From: Adineta vaga
Taxonomy: Eukaryota; Rotifera
Length of the DNA: 64,000 bases
NCBI GenBank assembly: GCA_021613535.1
Contig: CP075495.1
Span: 7,688,001 to 7,752,000, forward strand
Direction: 5' to 3'
Shown: in pieces, positions 48,074 through 61,802 of the stretch
Layout of the letters: every line of letters begins with the position of its first letter
Position numbering within the stretch: the stretch's first letter is position 1
Position numbers and translations under genes: made by a program
Notes under the pieces: generated by a model
What the model was told of the DNA's origin: nothing
What the model saw: only the letters and a program-made list of their open reading frames with translations
Database searches by the model: none

Positions 48074-50623
48074 ATGAATATCACAGAAGAATCAATTGAT
48101 TTAAAAAGATATCTAGTAAAACGATCGAATAGCGAAAGTTCTGATTCAAAATTATTAGATTTCTGTCAATTATTTCGTCTATATTCAAGTATTATACTTG
48201 TCATTGTTGGTAAATAGATATTCATCGATGATAAACAAATTTCTTCGATATATTTTCTTTATTTATAGGTATGATCGGTTCGCTGCTTTCGATAAAAGTC
48301 TTTTCATCGACAAAAATTCGACGAAATTCATCTAATGAATATCTTATTACAAGTAATTAAAAGATAGCTGTCCTTTTCTCAATCATAAAAATCTATTTTC
48401 TATTTAGTGAGCTTTGTAGTAGCATTATTGCTATTTAATTACTTTTGTGATGAAGTTCTTCGATCGATTGTACGTGTTCACGATGTAAAATTACCAATAA
48501 ATCTTGTTGATTTATCGGGACCACTTTGTAAATGTAAGTAGAATTGATAAACGACAATGTACGCATTTACCTTATTTTAAACGTTTACATAAGAATGCTA
48601 GTCTATTCTTAGTTAAGATACATCATTAGAACTGTTAGATTAAAGAACCGGAACTAGCATTTGGATCAGTTAGGCACTTTTGTCTATTAATTATCTTATT
48701 TTGATGAGAAGGTCACGACATATAAGTTAAAGAAATTATCCATCAAATTCTAACATTTAAAAAGAAAACAAGACAATATCTAATCTATAACTCCGATTAT
48801 AAGAAGAAGAAGAAAAGATTATTGAATAGAATTCATTATTAGAATAATAATCAGAAGGAAATTTCTTGAAAATACTTTAGTCATCAGACGTCATATTACT
48901 TTATATTATCTGTTGATGACTTTAACATTAACATCAATTTAAAGAAATTATTGGATATAATTTATTGAATACAATACATATGAATAAAGGTCAATTGCTT
49001 TCGTTATATTTTTATTTTCGTATAATTATAAATAATCGAAAAGTTTTCTAATCTGATATCATGTTCAGATCAATTGTTGAATTATCATCTTTTCTCATAG
49101 GGTTTGAATTGATCTAATTATTAAAATCGTATTGAGAAAGATTTCTTTGAATTATTTATTAATTTGTATTGATTAGTAATATGATCATATACAATTACTT
49201 TTGTCTACTTATCTCAATCAGATATGTTGAATATTTTCAAGAAATAGAAGAAGAAGATAATCACAATTAGGAAAGATATTTATCTTATCAATTGACAAAT
49301 TGTCTCTACAGTTAAATGAATCGAGTATTTGAAGCCACAAGTAATTTGTTTTTCTTTTTTTTGTTATTGGAATGTTTTCTATCAATATGAATATTCATAA
49401 CAACTAATTACAAGATCATTCATGCATAAATTCTTCTTAGACGTATTTCTTCTTGTTACTTACTAAAAATAAATTCCTATGTCCAAATATCCATCGAAGA
49501 TTAATTCAATAAGAAAAAATGGGCGTCATAATTATGTTTTTTTTTCTCTTCCGGAATTTTTCAATTATGATAAGAAAAGTTACAATATATAAAGAATGAA
49601 TCTTTTCTTTGCCTAGGCTCAACTTATCTCCGTCATACATTACGATTTGCTGCTCATTGGATAGTTGTCGCATTTACACTTGAACGTCTTATTGTTGTCT
49701 ATTTTCCACTTCAAACATCAGTCTTATGCAATCCACGGAGTGCGCGTCGAATATGTTTATTTATCTTAATCATATCATTTCTCTTACCATTTTATTCATT
49801 TCTTATGTCCAATGTAAATAATGATGAGAAGAATGAAGTTTACGAATGTGATATTATGCATGAATATAAAGCAATTTATTTTTATCTAACAATTATCTAT
49901 GGAAATTTAACTTTAACATTTCCAATATTAATTGTTAGTATTGTTAATATCTTAACTGTTCGACAATTATTACGTGCTGGACGTTTAAGAAAAAAGCAAC
50001 AACAACAACAACAATTGAGTCAAACGAAAAAAGTCGATAGTGCCAATAATGAATATGTAAATATGATTATGAAAAATCAATTAGAAAATGATAAAGTAAC
50101 ATGGATGCTTGTTGTTATTTCAATAACATTTGGAATTTTAAATTTTCCATATTTTATTCTTTGGTTAGTTACGTGTATTATGCGTGTACGAGGAGATACT
50201 CCACCGATTTATGTTGAAGCTGGACGTATGATAGCTGAAGTTTTCTATCTACTTAATTATAGTCTCTATTTCTTTCTCTATGTTATATCGAGACGAAGTT
50301 TTCGAAAAGTTTTAATTGAAAAAATGCGTTGGCGATGTGATTGGTTTGAACAATGGCGTCAATATGAAATGCGCGTTGATGCTGCTATACTTTCTCAACA
50401 AATGTCTAGACAAGAAACTGTACGAAATGGTAAGGAAAGTACAATTCTTGAACGTCACACATCTTTAACAAATATACGTCCAAGTACATCACGTCGATTA
50501 TTACAAACAGAAACAATTCAAAATGAAGAAGTACTTCAATCAAATACGAATCGAACAAGTCAAATGATAACATCAGAAAAATCCAATGGAATTTATCCAT
50601 ATGATTTCGGCAATACCGTATAA
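48074..50623 (+). CDS. Rhodopsin-family GPCR, orphan peptide-receptor-like
   Basis: Seven-transmembrane receptor. Four exons: 48074-48209, 48269-48352, 48408-48533 and 49617-50623. They give 450 residues. The N-terminus has a sequon (NIT). TM1 (LYSSIILVIVGMIGSLLSIKVF) spans exons 1-2. TM2 and the extracellular Cys before TM3 are in exon 3 (LSGPLCK). TM3 ends in LERLIVVYFPLQ, where ERL takes the place of DRY. TM5 (YGNLTLTFPILIVSIVNI), a poly-Gln third loop, TM6 (WMLVVISITFGILNFPYFILW) and TM7 (EVFYLLNYSLYFFLYVISRRSFRK) follow. NYSLYFF replaces NPxxY. The overall pattern, including YLRH...AFTLERLIVVYFPL, is like invertebrate FMRFamide- or TRH-receptor-type GPCRs. The ligand cannot be told. The last intron (1083 nt) is long for this region. 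A long Ser/Thr-rich tail could be phosphorylated. Confidence 0.88.
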
Positions 50624-51511
50624 ATTTCAAGACTCTGTTATGTGATGATGAGCAATGTTAACTTTTATTTTTTATTTCCTCCTTCCAGTGTATTGTAATG
50701 GATCGAAGTGTGCTCCCATTATATTTTCAATTTTTTTTTGTTTTTTTTTCTTTGTTTTTTAAAATATAATGCTTAGATAAGTACACACCGATCAAACCTT
50801 CTTGTGTGCTTAAATTTCAAGATGAATTTATCAATACTGAGCTTTTTATTGTTAAAAATACTTGAATCTAGGATAAGTATATTGATGTATCTTGTCATTT
50901 TTCGAATAATTAATGTGATAGGATGATTTCATTTTTGTTCATTCAATCGAAAGAAAAAAAAAGTAAACATGACTATCGATTAATTAATTCAAACACATAA
51001 AACCGATGTTTTCTCTTTCTGTAATTGAGTACATCAATCATCTTTTTTAAGAAACAAAATATATGGTTCAATAATCCGATTATTAGACGTTAAAATTGAC
51101 AAGCAAGAAATTGAATACGTTTATTTATTGAACATCAATGTCCAAAGTTCACATTTCTATTGGCATTGCACTCTTTTATTTGACACCATATTTGTTTTAA
51201 TTGAAATCAAATGTGTCGTGAATAAAAGTACCTACACATAGTCACGTTCGATTACTCAATTCATTATTAGACAATAACGCCATTAAAAATCATGATATTC
51301 ATATCTTGTTGTTTATACTTTAACAGTAAATTATTCTGACATGTTACAATATAGTGTGTCAACTATCTTTGAACGATTTTTATTTTTATATAATCTTTGT
51401 TTATTCGATGCAAATAATTTTCAATTGTAACAAATTATCGCGCATTTAACTTTTTCATACATTTCGAAGTGCATTAGTTTTTTGAATTTAAACTGGCTTA
51501 TAGAATCATAG
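50624..51511. other. Spacer, possible upstream exon of the next gene
   Basis: 3' flank of the GPCR with T-rich tracts at about 50728-50760. The following gene seems to need a first exon here, but I found no convincing ATG with a donor in the right phase. Confidence 0.4.
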
Positions 51512-53424
51512 AAAACCGTTATGATATTGATGAATATTCTTCTCATTCTGAAACTGCTTTTTTCACATCATTCAGTGAACAATATGATGAAAAAACATCG
51601 ATGGAAAGGTAATAACTACCTTCCTCATCATTTCAACTACTATCTCGAATAATCAAGTACAGATTAAGAAAAAACATGAAACATCAAGTCCATTCTTCTT
51701 CGATGAAATACCACCTGTTTGAGTATGTGTGACACATCTATAAATTGAAGGATACATTTTCTAATTACCTCCTTTAGAACAAATGTACACAATAATATCA
51801 CACCATTCTATTTATTGTCAGAAAATATGATTACTAATACGAATGCAATAGAATCAATACCAATAAAGAAAACAATTGATTTAGAAGCATCAAATCATCT
51901 ATCTCAAGAACAACAATTAGATTCGATTTCTATTGAGTAATATGTTCTATTTATGAAGATCAACGAAAACTTGATGTATATTTTCAGACAAAAACAATTA
52001 CAAACTATAACAGATAGTTTAATTAGTATTGAATTAACACATAATGATTTAAAATCCCCTGTGAAGAGTTCATATCAAATTCCTAGTCCAACTATTCTTT
52101 TACCTGGAGAATTTTCTTCATCACCAAAATCGATTATTAATAGTAATACAGTGATTAATAAAATTCAAAGATCATCACCCATTGAAAGTAATCGAAATTT
52201 GTAAATGAAACTTTCTTTCTTTCTTTTCAATAGAAAAGAAAAAAAAAAGAAAATCATATCATTTAGATTAATCTTCAATCAACCAAATTCATCATTTCAT
52301 CGACGTGATCATATCGAGGATGATAAGATTTCTCTATCGAGTATAAATAGTTTAAATTTAAATCAACCCATATCAGCAACACAGATATCACTACTTAATC
52401 CGACTATTCTCTCTCAACAATTACAAACAACCTCATATGATGGAACAGATGTACCTAAAACTAGTCATCATGATATTTTATCATCACAACATATCATTCC
52501 AACAAAACAAATCGCTATTGTCGTACCACGATTTGTGGATAAACCATTACTTTCGAATAGACTAGTATTCAGTCCAAGAATTTCATGTAGACAATGTTAA
52601 TTGTATACAAACATCTGATTTTGAATTCTTTATTATTATAGTATCACAAATGATGAATGATCTCGATGAAATCTATCAGAGTAATCCACCTTCAACGTTT
52701 TCTCCAAATGTTGATTTATCTCCACTCAAATCCTATCCTGATCAAATGAGTCGTGATCAGAGTCAATTGGATTTTACCACTGAAACATCCTCATTTGATC
52801 CTTCACCTCAAATAAAATCACATCCTGAAATAAAACATGTATGAAATGCATTTTTTCAATCGAAATTTTAATAAATAACTGATTTCTTTTCTAGCAGCCA
52901 CAATCTTCGTGGAAAACAAAATTCACATTAAAAAATTTATTATCAATGGCGAATAGAGATGAAGCTCAAGCATTGAAAGATCGTAAACCTATAGATTATC
53001 ATATGTTTTTAACGAATAAATTTAATAAGAATTCTATTTTTCATTATAATGATCGTGTTAATAAAAATCTATCTCCAAATATCAAATCACAATTGAATGA
53101 TCAAGATCAAAAAGATAATCGAGTGAATAAAAAACTAGCAGATAAAAACATCTTATTCTTTCTTTTTTCAAGAAATTGTACAAACGTTTACTAAGCACGA
53201 TGGGATTACGTAAACCAATTAATATAAAAAAAACAGAATCCATCACGTCGATCAAAAAGATAGCAATGAAACGTGCAAAAAATACAAAACGACCAACAAC
53301 AATTCAATATGATTCTTTTCAAACATCCGATGAAGATTCTATTGAATATTCGAAGAATTATCAAAGTGAACAACCTGTACTGATCAGTTATCAAGCAGTA
53401 ACTGTTTCTTCACATCAAGACTGA
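51512..53424 (+). CDS. Unknown Ser/Asn/Gln-rich protein, at least 481 residues, 5' end uncertain
   Basis: I recognise no domain. Eight exons close in phase: 51512-51608, 51663-51722, 51778-51936, 51988-52200, 52267-52595, 52642-52838, 52895-53122 and 53173-53424. The first exon is open through an upstream acceptor (ATCATAG|AAAACC), so the true start may lie in an earlier exon. The first in-frame Met is at 51601, giving 481 residues. The protein is polar and probably disordered: repeated PxxS/SPT-type segments (SYQIPSPTILLPGEFSSSP, SNPPSTFSPNVDLSPL), possible proline-directed phosphorylation sites, and a basic stretch near the end (KKIAMKRAKNTKRPTT) before an acidic DSFQTSDEDSIEYS segment. Two junctions use the weaker donors GTTAAT and GTGAAT. 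Only 155 nt separate its stop from the next gene on the same strand. Confidence 0.65.
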
Positions 53425-53579
53425 ACAATATCGATATTTTTCTTTTACTAAACTTTGATCATTTTTGGTGCGATGTGACTTTGATATAACTGACAAGCAC
53501 GGTTACTTGTATAAAATATCTTGTCTTTTCACTATAAAGAAGAAAAAAAAATCATATTTTATCGGCATCAAACCATACC

Positions 53580-53810
53580 ATGAGTAACACTGCTACAAAT
53601 TCCGATACTAGTCGAAGCAAAACACTTGAAGAAAAAATCAATGTCCTGACGGAAAGTTTCTATATTACAACAGATTCAGTTAATAAATTGCAACAAACAT
53701 GTGCTAATCTATTATTGGATAATACAAAACATTATCAATTGGATGTGTTAAATCGTTTGGATGCCGTCGAAAAGAAAATCGAGGATTTTAACAGCGCCGG
53801 AATCGAATAA
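53580..53810 (+). CDS. Small coiled-coil protein, 76 residues
   Basis: A single-exon reading frame, MSNTATNSDTSRSKTLEEKI onward, predicted as almost all helical coiled coil (LEEKINVLTESFYITTDSVN, then LDVLNRLDAVEKKIEDFNSA). AATAAA at 53853-53858 follows the stop by about 40 nt, which supports a real 3' end. Size, coiled-coil nature and the end LDAVEKKIEDFNSAGIE recall small adaptor families such as HSBP1 or BLOC-1 subunits, but the match is too weak to assign. It lies 155 nt downstream of the preceding gene on the same strand, so a shared transcript with trans-splicing is possible. Confidence 0.65.
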   Translation: MSNTATNSDTSRSKTLEEKINVLTESFYITTDSVNKLQQTCANLLLDNTKHYQLDVLNRLDAVEKKIEDFNSAGIE

Positions 53811-55395
53811 ATTTCACATAATATGTTCTTTCTCTTGTTTGTTTTCTATGGAAATAAATATATAAAGAACCATTTTGTTTATTTTTCCGATAGTTTTTAT
53901 ATATGGAAAAGGATATAGATTATTGGCAAGAAAGTTCAATATACATTGTGTATTTACAAAATATGAATAAGACAAATTCAATACTAAACATGGGTTAATT
54001 ATCAATTCTTATTCAATATGATTGTATTTAATCATTTGATCCCATCATCGTCATCATCATTCTAATCAATGATTTCGTTCATTGACACATTTACATCATG
54101 ATTGTTATGTTCATTTCTATTTTGTTCAAACTAACAATGACAATGTGAAAGTGTTCTTCATCTCCAACAGGTATGGGAGTCATTTGGGAAATAAAAACTG
54201 ATCCGTTATCATTCGAAGTATCATCTTAAAAACGACATGTACACATCTACACAGCAGGTATCGATGTGTTAAAAACGATCAACTCTCTTATTATTGATGC
54301 AATCAAATTGTCAAGTCAAATCAATATTACATATACATACACGTGTACACTCCTTCAAACTATAGCAGTCCCTCAAGGCACAGTTGTCTGTATGATGATC
54401 ATCAATTGTCATATAATTTGGAGAGAAAGAGAAGAAGCTTCTACGGTTACAGTTCGTTAACGATATGTTGTTGTCGTATACAGTCTAATTAGTAAAGAAA
54501 AACGACGAAAAACGCGAAAAGATGAAATTAATTTGACGTTTAGACAAACAAAACAGGATTTTTCCTCTAATGTACAGGTATGATGATAGCGGCACGTATA
54601 TGTTTACGTTGCGACATCGATCAGTCAAATATACATACAGGTGACACGATTAAATGATTAGATATTCTTTTCTGAAGGAGAAAAAAAAAGGAAGCATTCG
54701 TCGTTTTTTTTTTGATAAATATCGTGCCGTTAGTATGTTATAGCTACCTCTCCTTGTATTCAATCATTAGTAAGATATATATATATACATATATGCATAC
54801 ATATATATGACAGTTGCATCGAACCGTGTGTAGTCGAAAGATTGTATAGTAGGTAAGTAGATTGTATTATATTATACAAACAAACATATTGATTTCTTAG
54901 TTGACTTGTTTATATGAAGTATATTTGAGATAGGTAAAGTTTTTTTTTTCTTCTTTTTCATCAATCCATTGTAGTGATTTATTTGAAAAGATGAACATTA
55001 TTTATGATGATGTGTGAAATATGAAACGTGAAAATAACTCTCTTCAAACTCCTTGACACATTCAATGTATCATCCTTTTTGGACAAAAGTCTATTTGATG
55101 TTTTGATTCAATTATTTGTATTTAAAAGAAGAAGAAGAGAAAATCCGTCGTTTCTTAAATCAATTCGATAAGTCAATGTTATCTCCGAAATGAATCGCAA
55201 AACGAACTTCAAAAGACACATCTATTTATGTGTATATGTACACTATTCTTAGACAAAAAGTTCATTGGTTAAAGAAAACATATTGAAAAAGCTACATAGA
55301 GAGAAAGAGAAAGAGAAAGTAAGAGAGAGAGAGAGGGGAAGAAGAAAATAAAATGAAATTTTCAAGTCGCATCATTATCACATTGAACTCTTCAA
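53811..55395. promoter_or_regulatory. Upstream region of ovo
   Basis: No gene seen. Two candidate Ovo-binding sequences are present: ACGGTTACAGT at 54443-54453, which contains the reverse of GTAACNGT, and CCGTTA at 54727-54732. A (TA)n-rich stretch at about 54774-54808 and a GA-rich tract at about 55300-55345 precede the first coding exon. Confidence 0.4.
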
Positions 55396-56822
<1,427 letters not shown>

Positions 56823-58337
56823 TTTATTTTATTACGAAAGAAAAACAAAGTCAATCGATATCTCATTTAACAATATTTTTTCCTGTGAAAATCTTTTGAA
56901 TGTATTATACATCTTTTGTTTTCTCTTAATAAAAATTTCATTGAAAACAAAATTCCTTTGATATTGATGTATTTCCAAAAGAAAAACCCAACATTCCTTT
57001 ATTTAGCTCTCTTTCTGTATAGACAGATATGAATACATGCATTGTTGTTCAAATGTTAAGACATACTTCCGATTTGATGTTTTTGAATGTCAAGTCTTAA
57101 TCGACTTCCATGTTATTTTCTATTGAATTTCGAATAGAAAAGATCAATCATGCTAGAAAAGTTCGAAGAGCACAAAATATTAGATTTAATAATGCATACA
57201 CTTTTACCTAGCTTGATTATAGAATAAACTTATGTCAGGATTTATCTAAGAATTGATTTTTCTTTACACTTCCTGAGCTCAAGTAGAAAACAAAGCAACA
57301 ATAAGACTTTCTATTTGATTTCTCATACAAAATATTTTGTTATTTGTCGTGACTTCATTCATCTTGAGTTAGAAAAGAATACTTCAGAATACAAATATAT
57401 TAAGAATTAGTTTTTATCGTTTATTTTCGATGAGATTTGAACGAAAAAACAAATCTGATATCGAATAAGAACATTAGCAACTTCTAAAGAGATATGAAAA
57501 CGTGATATTTATAGTACTTTTGACATTTGAAAGATAAAAATCATTCAAGGTTCTGTAACGTTGACATAGGGCGCCGTTATAAAACAAGTTCTTATCAGAT
57601 AAACGTCTACTAGTATCATCAAATATCGTTCTTTGTAACAATATTTTTCGCGTTAGTAATTAGTAGGAAGCAAAGTCCGTGCACCTTTCAATCAAATCGT
57701 GCGTCGTTTTTCAAAAGAAAGAGCCGCATATCTGTATTTTATTCTTTTATATTTTTGCTACATTAGCTTTCAATACATATCTTAATCAGTCTTTTATTCT
57801 TCGAGTTTATTCAATCAATTCTATTATATATATGTTTTTTTTCTTTTTCTATTATTGTTTTTCGATCAATCGTTCTTTGACAAGCATATGAGTGACACCT
57901 ATCGAGAAGACATGATAGAAACGATTTTCTTCGGATAAAGTTTGATATTCAACTAAAATCTGTTCATTTCTGATGAAACATTTTTAAACAAACAAATAAT
58001 TGTATAAAAATGAATTTTTTTCTATATAGATCTTGTAATCCCATGAGAGAAATAAATAAATATTTTATTTCTTTGATTGGTTCCACCAAATTATCCATTG
58101 AAATCCATTTGATTGATCATTTATTCATCCTTCTTGAAGTGAAGTTCGTTTGTTTGACATTGTATGAATGATAAGAAAATTTCCGTTCGAAAAAGAAGTC
58201 ATGTCATACTTAATTTTACCTGTAATTGTCATAGATGACACTATCATATTTATTAACATATATTAATCATCGTTTTTCATTCGAAAGAAAACCTTTTCAT
58301 GTTTGTTTTTCGTTTAGACAAGAAGCACGTCAATCCT
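56823..58337. other. Spacer between ovo and PIP4K2
   Basis: Ovo 3'UTR, then AT-rich sequence without a supportable gene. CGTTTAG at 58311-58317 looks like a splice acceptor, so PIP4K2 probably has a 5'UTR or short coding exon somewhere in this spacer. Confidence 0.45.
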
Positions 58338-60068
58338 ATGGAAGGACATAAAATAAAAACGAAATCAAAATTTAAAGTTCGTCATCAAAAACATAAATTA
58401 TTTCGTGCAAATGAACCGTTATTATCTGTTCTTATGTGGGGTGTTAATTTTACTGTAAGTTCATCGATGAAAACAACATATTGAATTGAATGATTTATTT
58501 GAAATATTTCTTTAGATTCATCAATTAGACAATGTTAATATTCCAGTTATGCTTTTACCAGAACATTTTAAAGCCAATGTCAAAATTCGTATCGACAATC
58601 AGAATTTCAATAAGTAGGAAAGAGATCATAAGAACTGAATTGAACTTTTGTTTTTTTCTCTCTTCATTGAATTTTTTTAGGGAAGTAATGCCAAGTCATT
58701 TTAAAGTTAAAGAATATTGTCCATTAGTATTCCGTGCTTTTCGCGAATATTGGAAAGTTCATGACAGTAGTTTTCGAGTATGTTTATAGAATATTAATAC
58801 AAAAAAAAACAAGAAAAACAAATCATTTTTTTTTCAGGATTCTTTAACTGAACCACCAATACCTATGAATGAAGCAACAAAATCAAGTCTACCATTATAT
58901 CAATCCTATGATCGTCGTTTTGTTCTTAAATGTATAGCTAAAGAAGATGTTGAACAAATCCATAATATTTTACCAGAATATCATCGAGTAAGTTATAAAT
59001 AAACAAAGATTTACATATGAATTTTTATCTAAGAAAATAATTTCTTTGATTTTGTTTAGTATATTGTCGAAACTCAAGGTGACACATTGCTTCCACATTA
59101 TTATGCCTTATATAGGTTAACAGTTGATGATAAGGAAAATTATATCTTAGTAATGCGAAATGTTCTATCGACGAAATATAAAATCCATTACAAATATGAT
59201 GTTAAAGTATGACAAATTGATAAATTATGATTTTAATTAGAAATTAATTTTTACCATCATAGGGTTCTACTGTAGATCGACGTGCGACAGATAAAGAAAA
59301 ATTAAATCCATGTCCAACATTGAAAGATATCGATTTTGTTGAAGGAAAACGAACAATTGATTTAGGTTTGGAACAAAAGAAAATCTTCATGGAACGACTT
59401 AAACGTGATGTTAAAGTAATTCGAAAAAAAAGAAACAATAGAAATTTCATTAAGAAAAATAACATGAATATTATTTGCTTTATTAGTTTCTTGTTAGTCA
59501 ACATAAAATGGATTATTCTCTATTGATTGGGATTCATGACCTTGACCAAGGTGGTTTAGGTATGATAAACACAAACTCAAGATTGTTTTTATACTTAATT
59601 ACTTGATCGATTTTGTTTTAGAACGAGATCCAACTTCATCAGGTGGTGATATGAATACATCTGATTTATCTGCTAATGAATCATCTGATGATTCAGGTAT
59701 ATAATTTGATTCAATTTCTTTTTTTCATATTAACAAAAGTTTTTTTTTTCGTTTTTATTAGACAGTCTAACACAAATCGGTGAAAATGGATCATTTGATG
59801 AACCATTTATGCTACGAAATTCTGATCGTAAGTGAAATTGATTTTCTTCTCTTAGTTTTTTCTGTATTTTTTCTTTCTAGGATCAACACGTCGTGAACTT
59901 TATAGTCTAGGTTTAATCGATATATTAACATATTATGGTATGAAAAAGAAAAGTGCACATGTTGCTAAAACAAAATTATCTGGTTCAGATGCCGATGGTA
60001 TATCGACTGTTCGACCAGAAATCTATGCACGACGGTTTCTGGATTTTATCGATAAACATTTTATATGA
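58338..60068 (+). CDS. PIP4K2: Phosphatidylinositol 5-phosphate 4-kinase type 2
   Basis: Phosphorylates PI5P at the 4 position to give PI(4,5)P2. Ten exons: 58338-58454, 58516-58613, 58681-58777, 58838-58987, 59060-59206, 59263-59415, 59487-59559, 59622-59696, 59762-59827 and 59881-60068. They give 387 residues (human about 406). The start chosen is [12 protein letters not shown], after a probable 5' splice acceptor; a further upstream coding exon is possible. Conserved blocks: [57 protein letters not shown] with the ATP-binding Lys, the [17 protein letters not shown] loop, [33 protein letters not shown] and [17 protein letters not shown] near the C-terminus. The acidic insert ([13 protein letters not shown]) is variable in the family. 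AATAAA lies at 60150-60155. Confidence 0.95.
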
Positions 60069-61802
60069 AAATATAAACGTCTCACAGAACGATGTAATAT
60101 TCTCTTCTATATTTTGTTTTTCTCCTTCATGCAATAGTGCGAAATCATCAATAAATTCTGTTGTTTCTTTTTTGTATTCGTACAGTGTTTATTTTGTGTT
60201 TATGTATGCGATTTGTTCCGGTCTGTAAATTGATGGACATTGATGTTTATTTTTGACTTTCTTTCTTCTTGTTTTTTTTTGTCGATTTATTATACAACAA
60301 GAAAAAAGATTGATCGTTTATATTATAAATGTATGCGGTGTAGGTCTAGTCAGTCATACGATTTTGTTTATTTTCTTTCTTCTTTACATGTCTAATATCT
60401 GTTAGTTTGCACGTTATTTTTTATTTCTGTTCGGTATGTATATCTCATTAATATATTTGCTGTTTTATGTATGTATGTATGTATGCACGCATATTATTCT
60501 TTCTATCTATACGATTTAATTGAAAAAGAACAAAACCAGAAGAAAAAAAATTCAAATACATTTATGAATAATTTTTTTGAAATAATCAAGAAATCATTGT
60601 TGAAATATTGCATGTTGAAAACTTATAAATCGATCTAGGAGATATTCGCTTGATTAAGATACACTAAAGCAAAATATTGAAATCTCATGGGAAATTTCCA
60701 AAGTAAATTACTATTTGAGATCGGAAGACTAAATAGAAGATGAAAGAAAGAGAAAAAACGTATTTGATTTTACTATGGTGTTTTGTTTTAGGGATCGAGA
60801 ATTTAATGCATGATATGATGATTTCTTGATAAGATTATTATTTCTATGACGTCGATTTGTTCGAGCGTTATGTGAAAATCCAATATAGGAAATAGGAGAT
60901 TTAAATTGAATATATCTGCAAAAATATTTTATCTGAACATGATTTCTCGGTTGTTATTCGTAGATTTGTTGTTGTTGATATCTAATGAATAGAATTTTAT
61001 TAAGTTTGAAGTAAACGATAATTCTATTGAAAGAAATTACTTTCTAAAAAAGACTAATTCCTTTAATTTAGAATGACGTTTATAATCGCTTCTCATTCAA
61101 TAGAAAGAGAAATGAGAGAATGCGAAGAAAAACTCAAGAAAATGACAATCTAGACTTGTTCTTTGGATTATATGGGTAATGAATCAGATTTCTCATTATT
61201 TATAACAATAAGAAGATGATGATGTATTTAATTTCATTTGAAGAATAATCTGTGATTTTACTAACGTGATAAAATTTCACCCTTCAGATGAAAATATCTA
61301 TGATCGTCCTTGTTATAAGATGATTGATTTATAATCATAGAAAAACTATATTATTTCTCCTATATAAGATTCATCATACTGCAGTCTAACATAACAATTA
61401 CACTAAAATCTTATATAAATCAATGAAATTCTATACAAAACATGGTAAGGAACATGAAATTACAGTTGTATAGCGTGTCATGTCATATTTCAGTTGCTTG
61501 CATAAGTGTAATGAATAGTCATCTATATATATATATATATATGTTTTATGTCATCTTAGGAATGACAGTTATGACGAACTAAAGCTATATCCATTCATTT
61601 TAATTATAATAAATATATCGTTTATGATAACTGTCAATATAAATTTCTTTGCAAAGAAACATATTCTCGCGATATTTAGATTTATAATGAAATCATTATT
61701 CCTATGAACAAATCACAGTGTGTTGGAATGGATTTTCAAATTCTATTTCAAATATGAAATAATAGTGAATCATAATTTAATTCAATTAAATCATTTTTTT
61801 CT
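60069..61802. other. Convergent spacer, no gene seen
   Basis: PIP4K2 3'UTR followed by AT-rich sequence. Contains a GTAT repeat at about 60467-60484 and (TA)n at about 61518-61542. No coding segment is visible on either strand. Confidence 0.45.
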
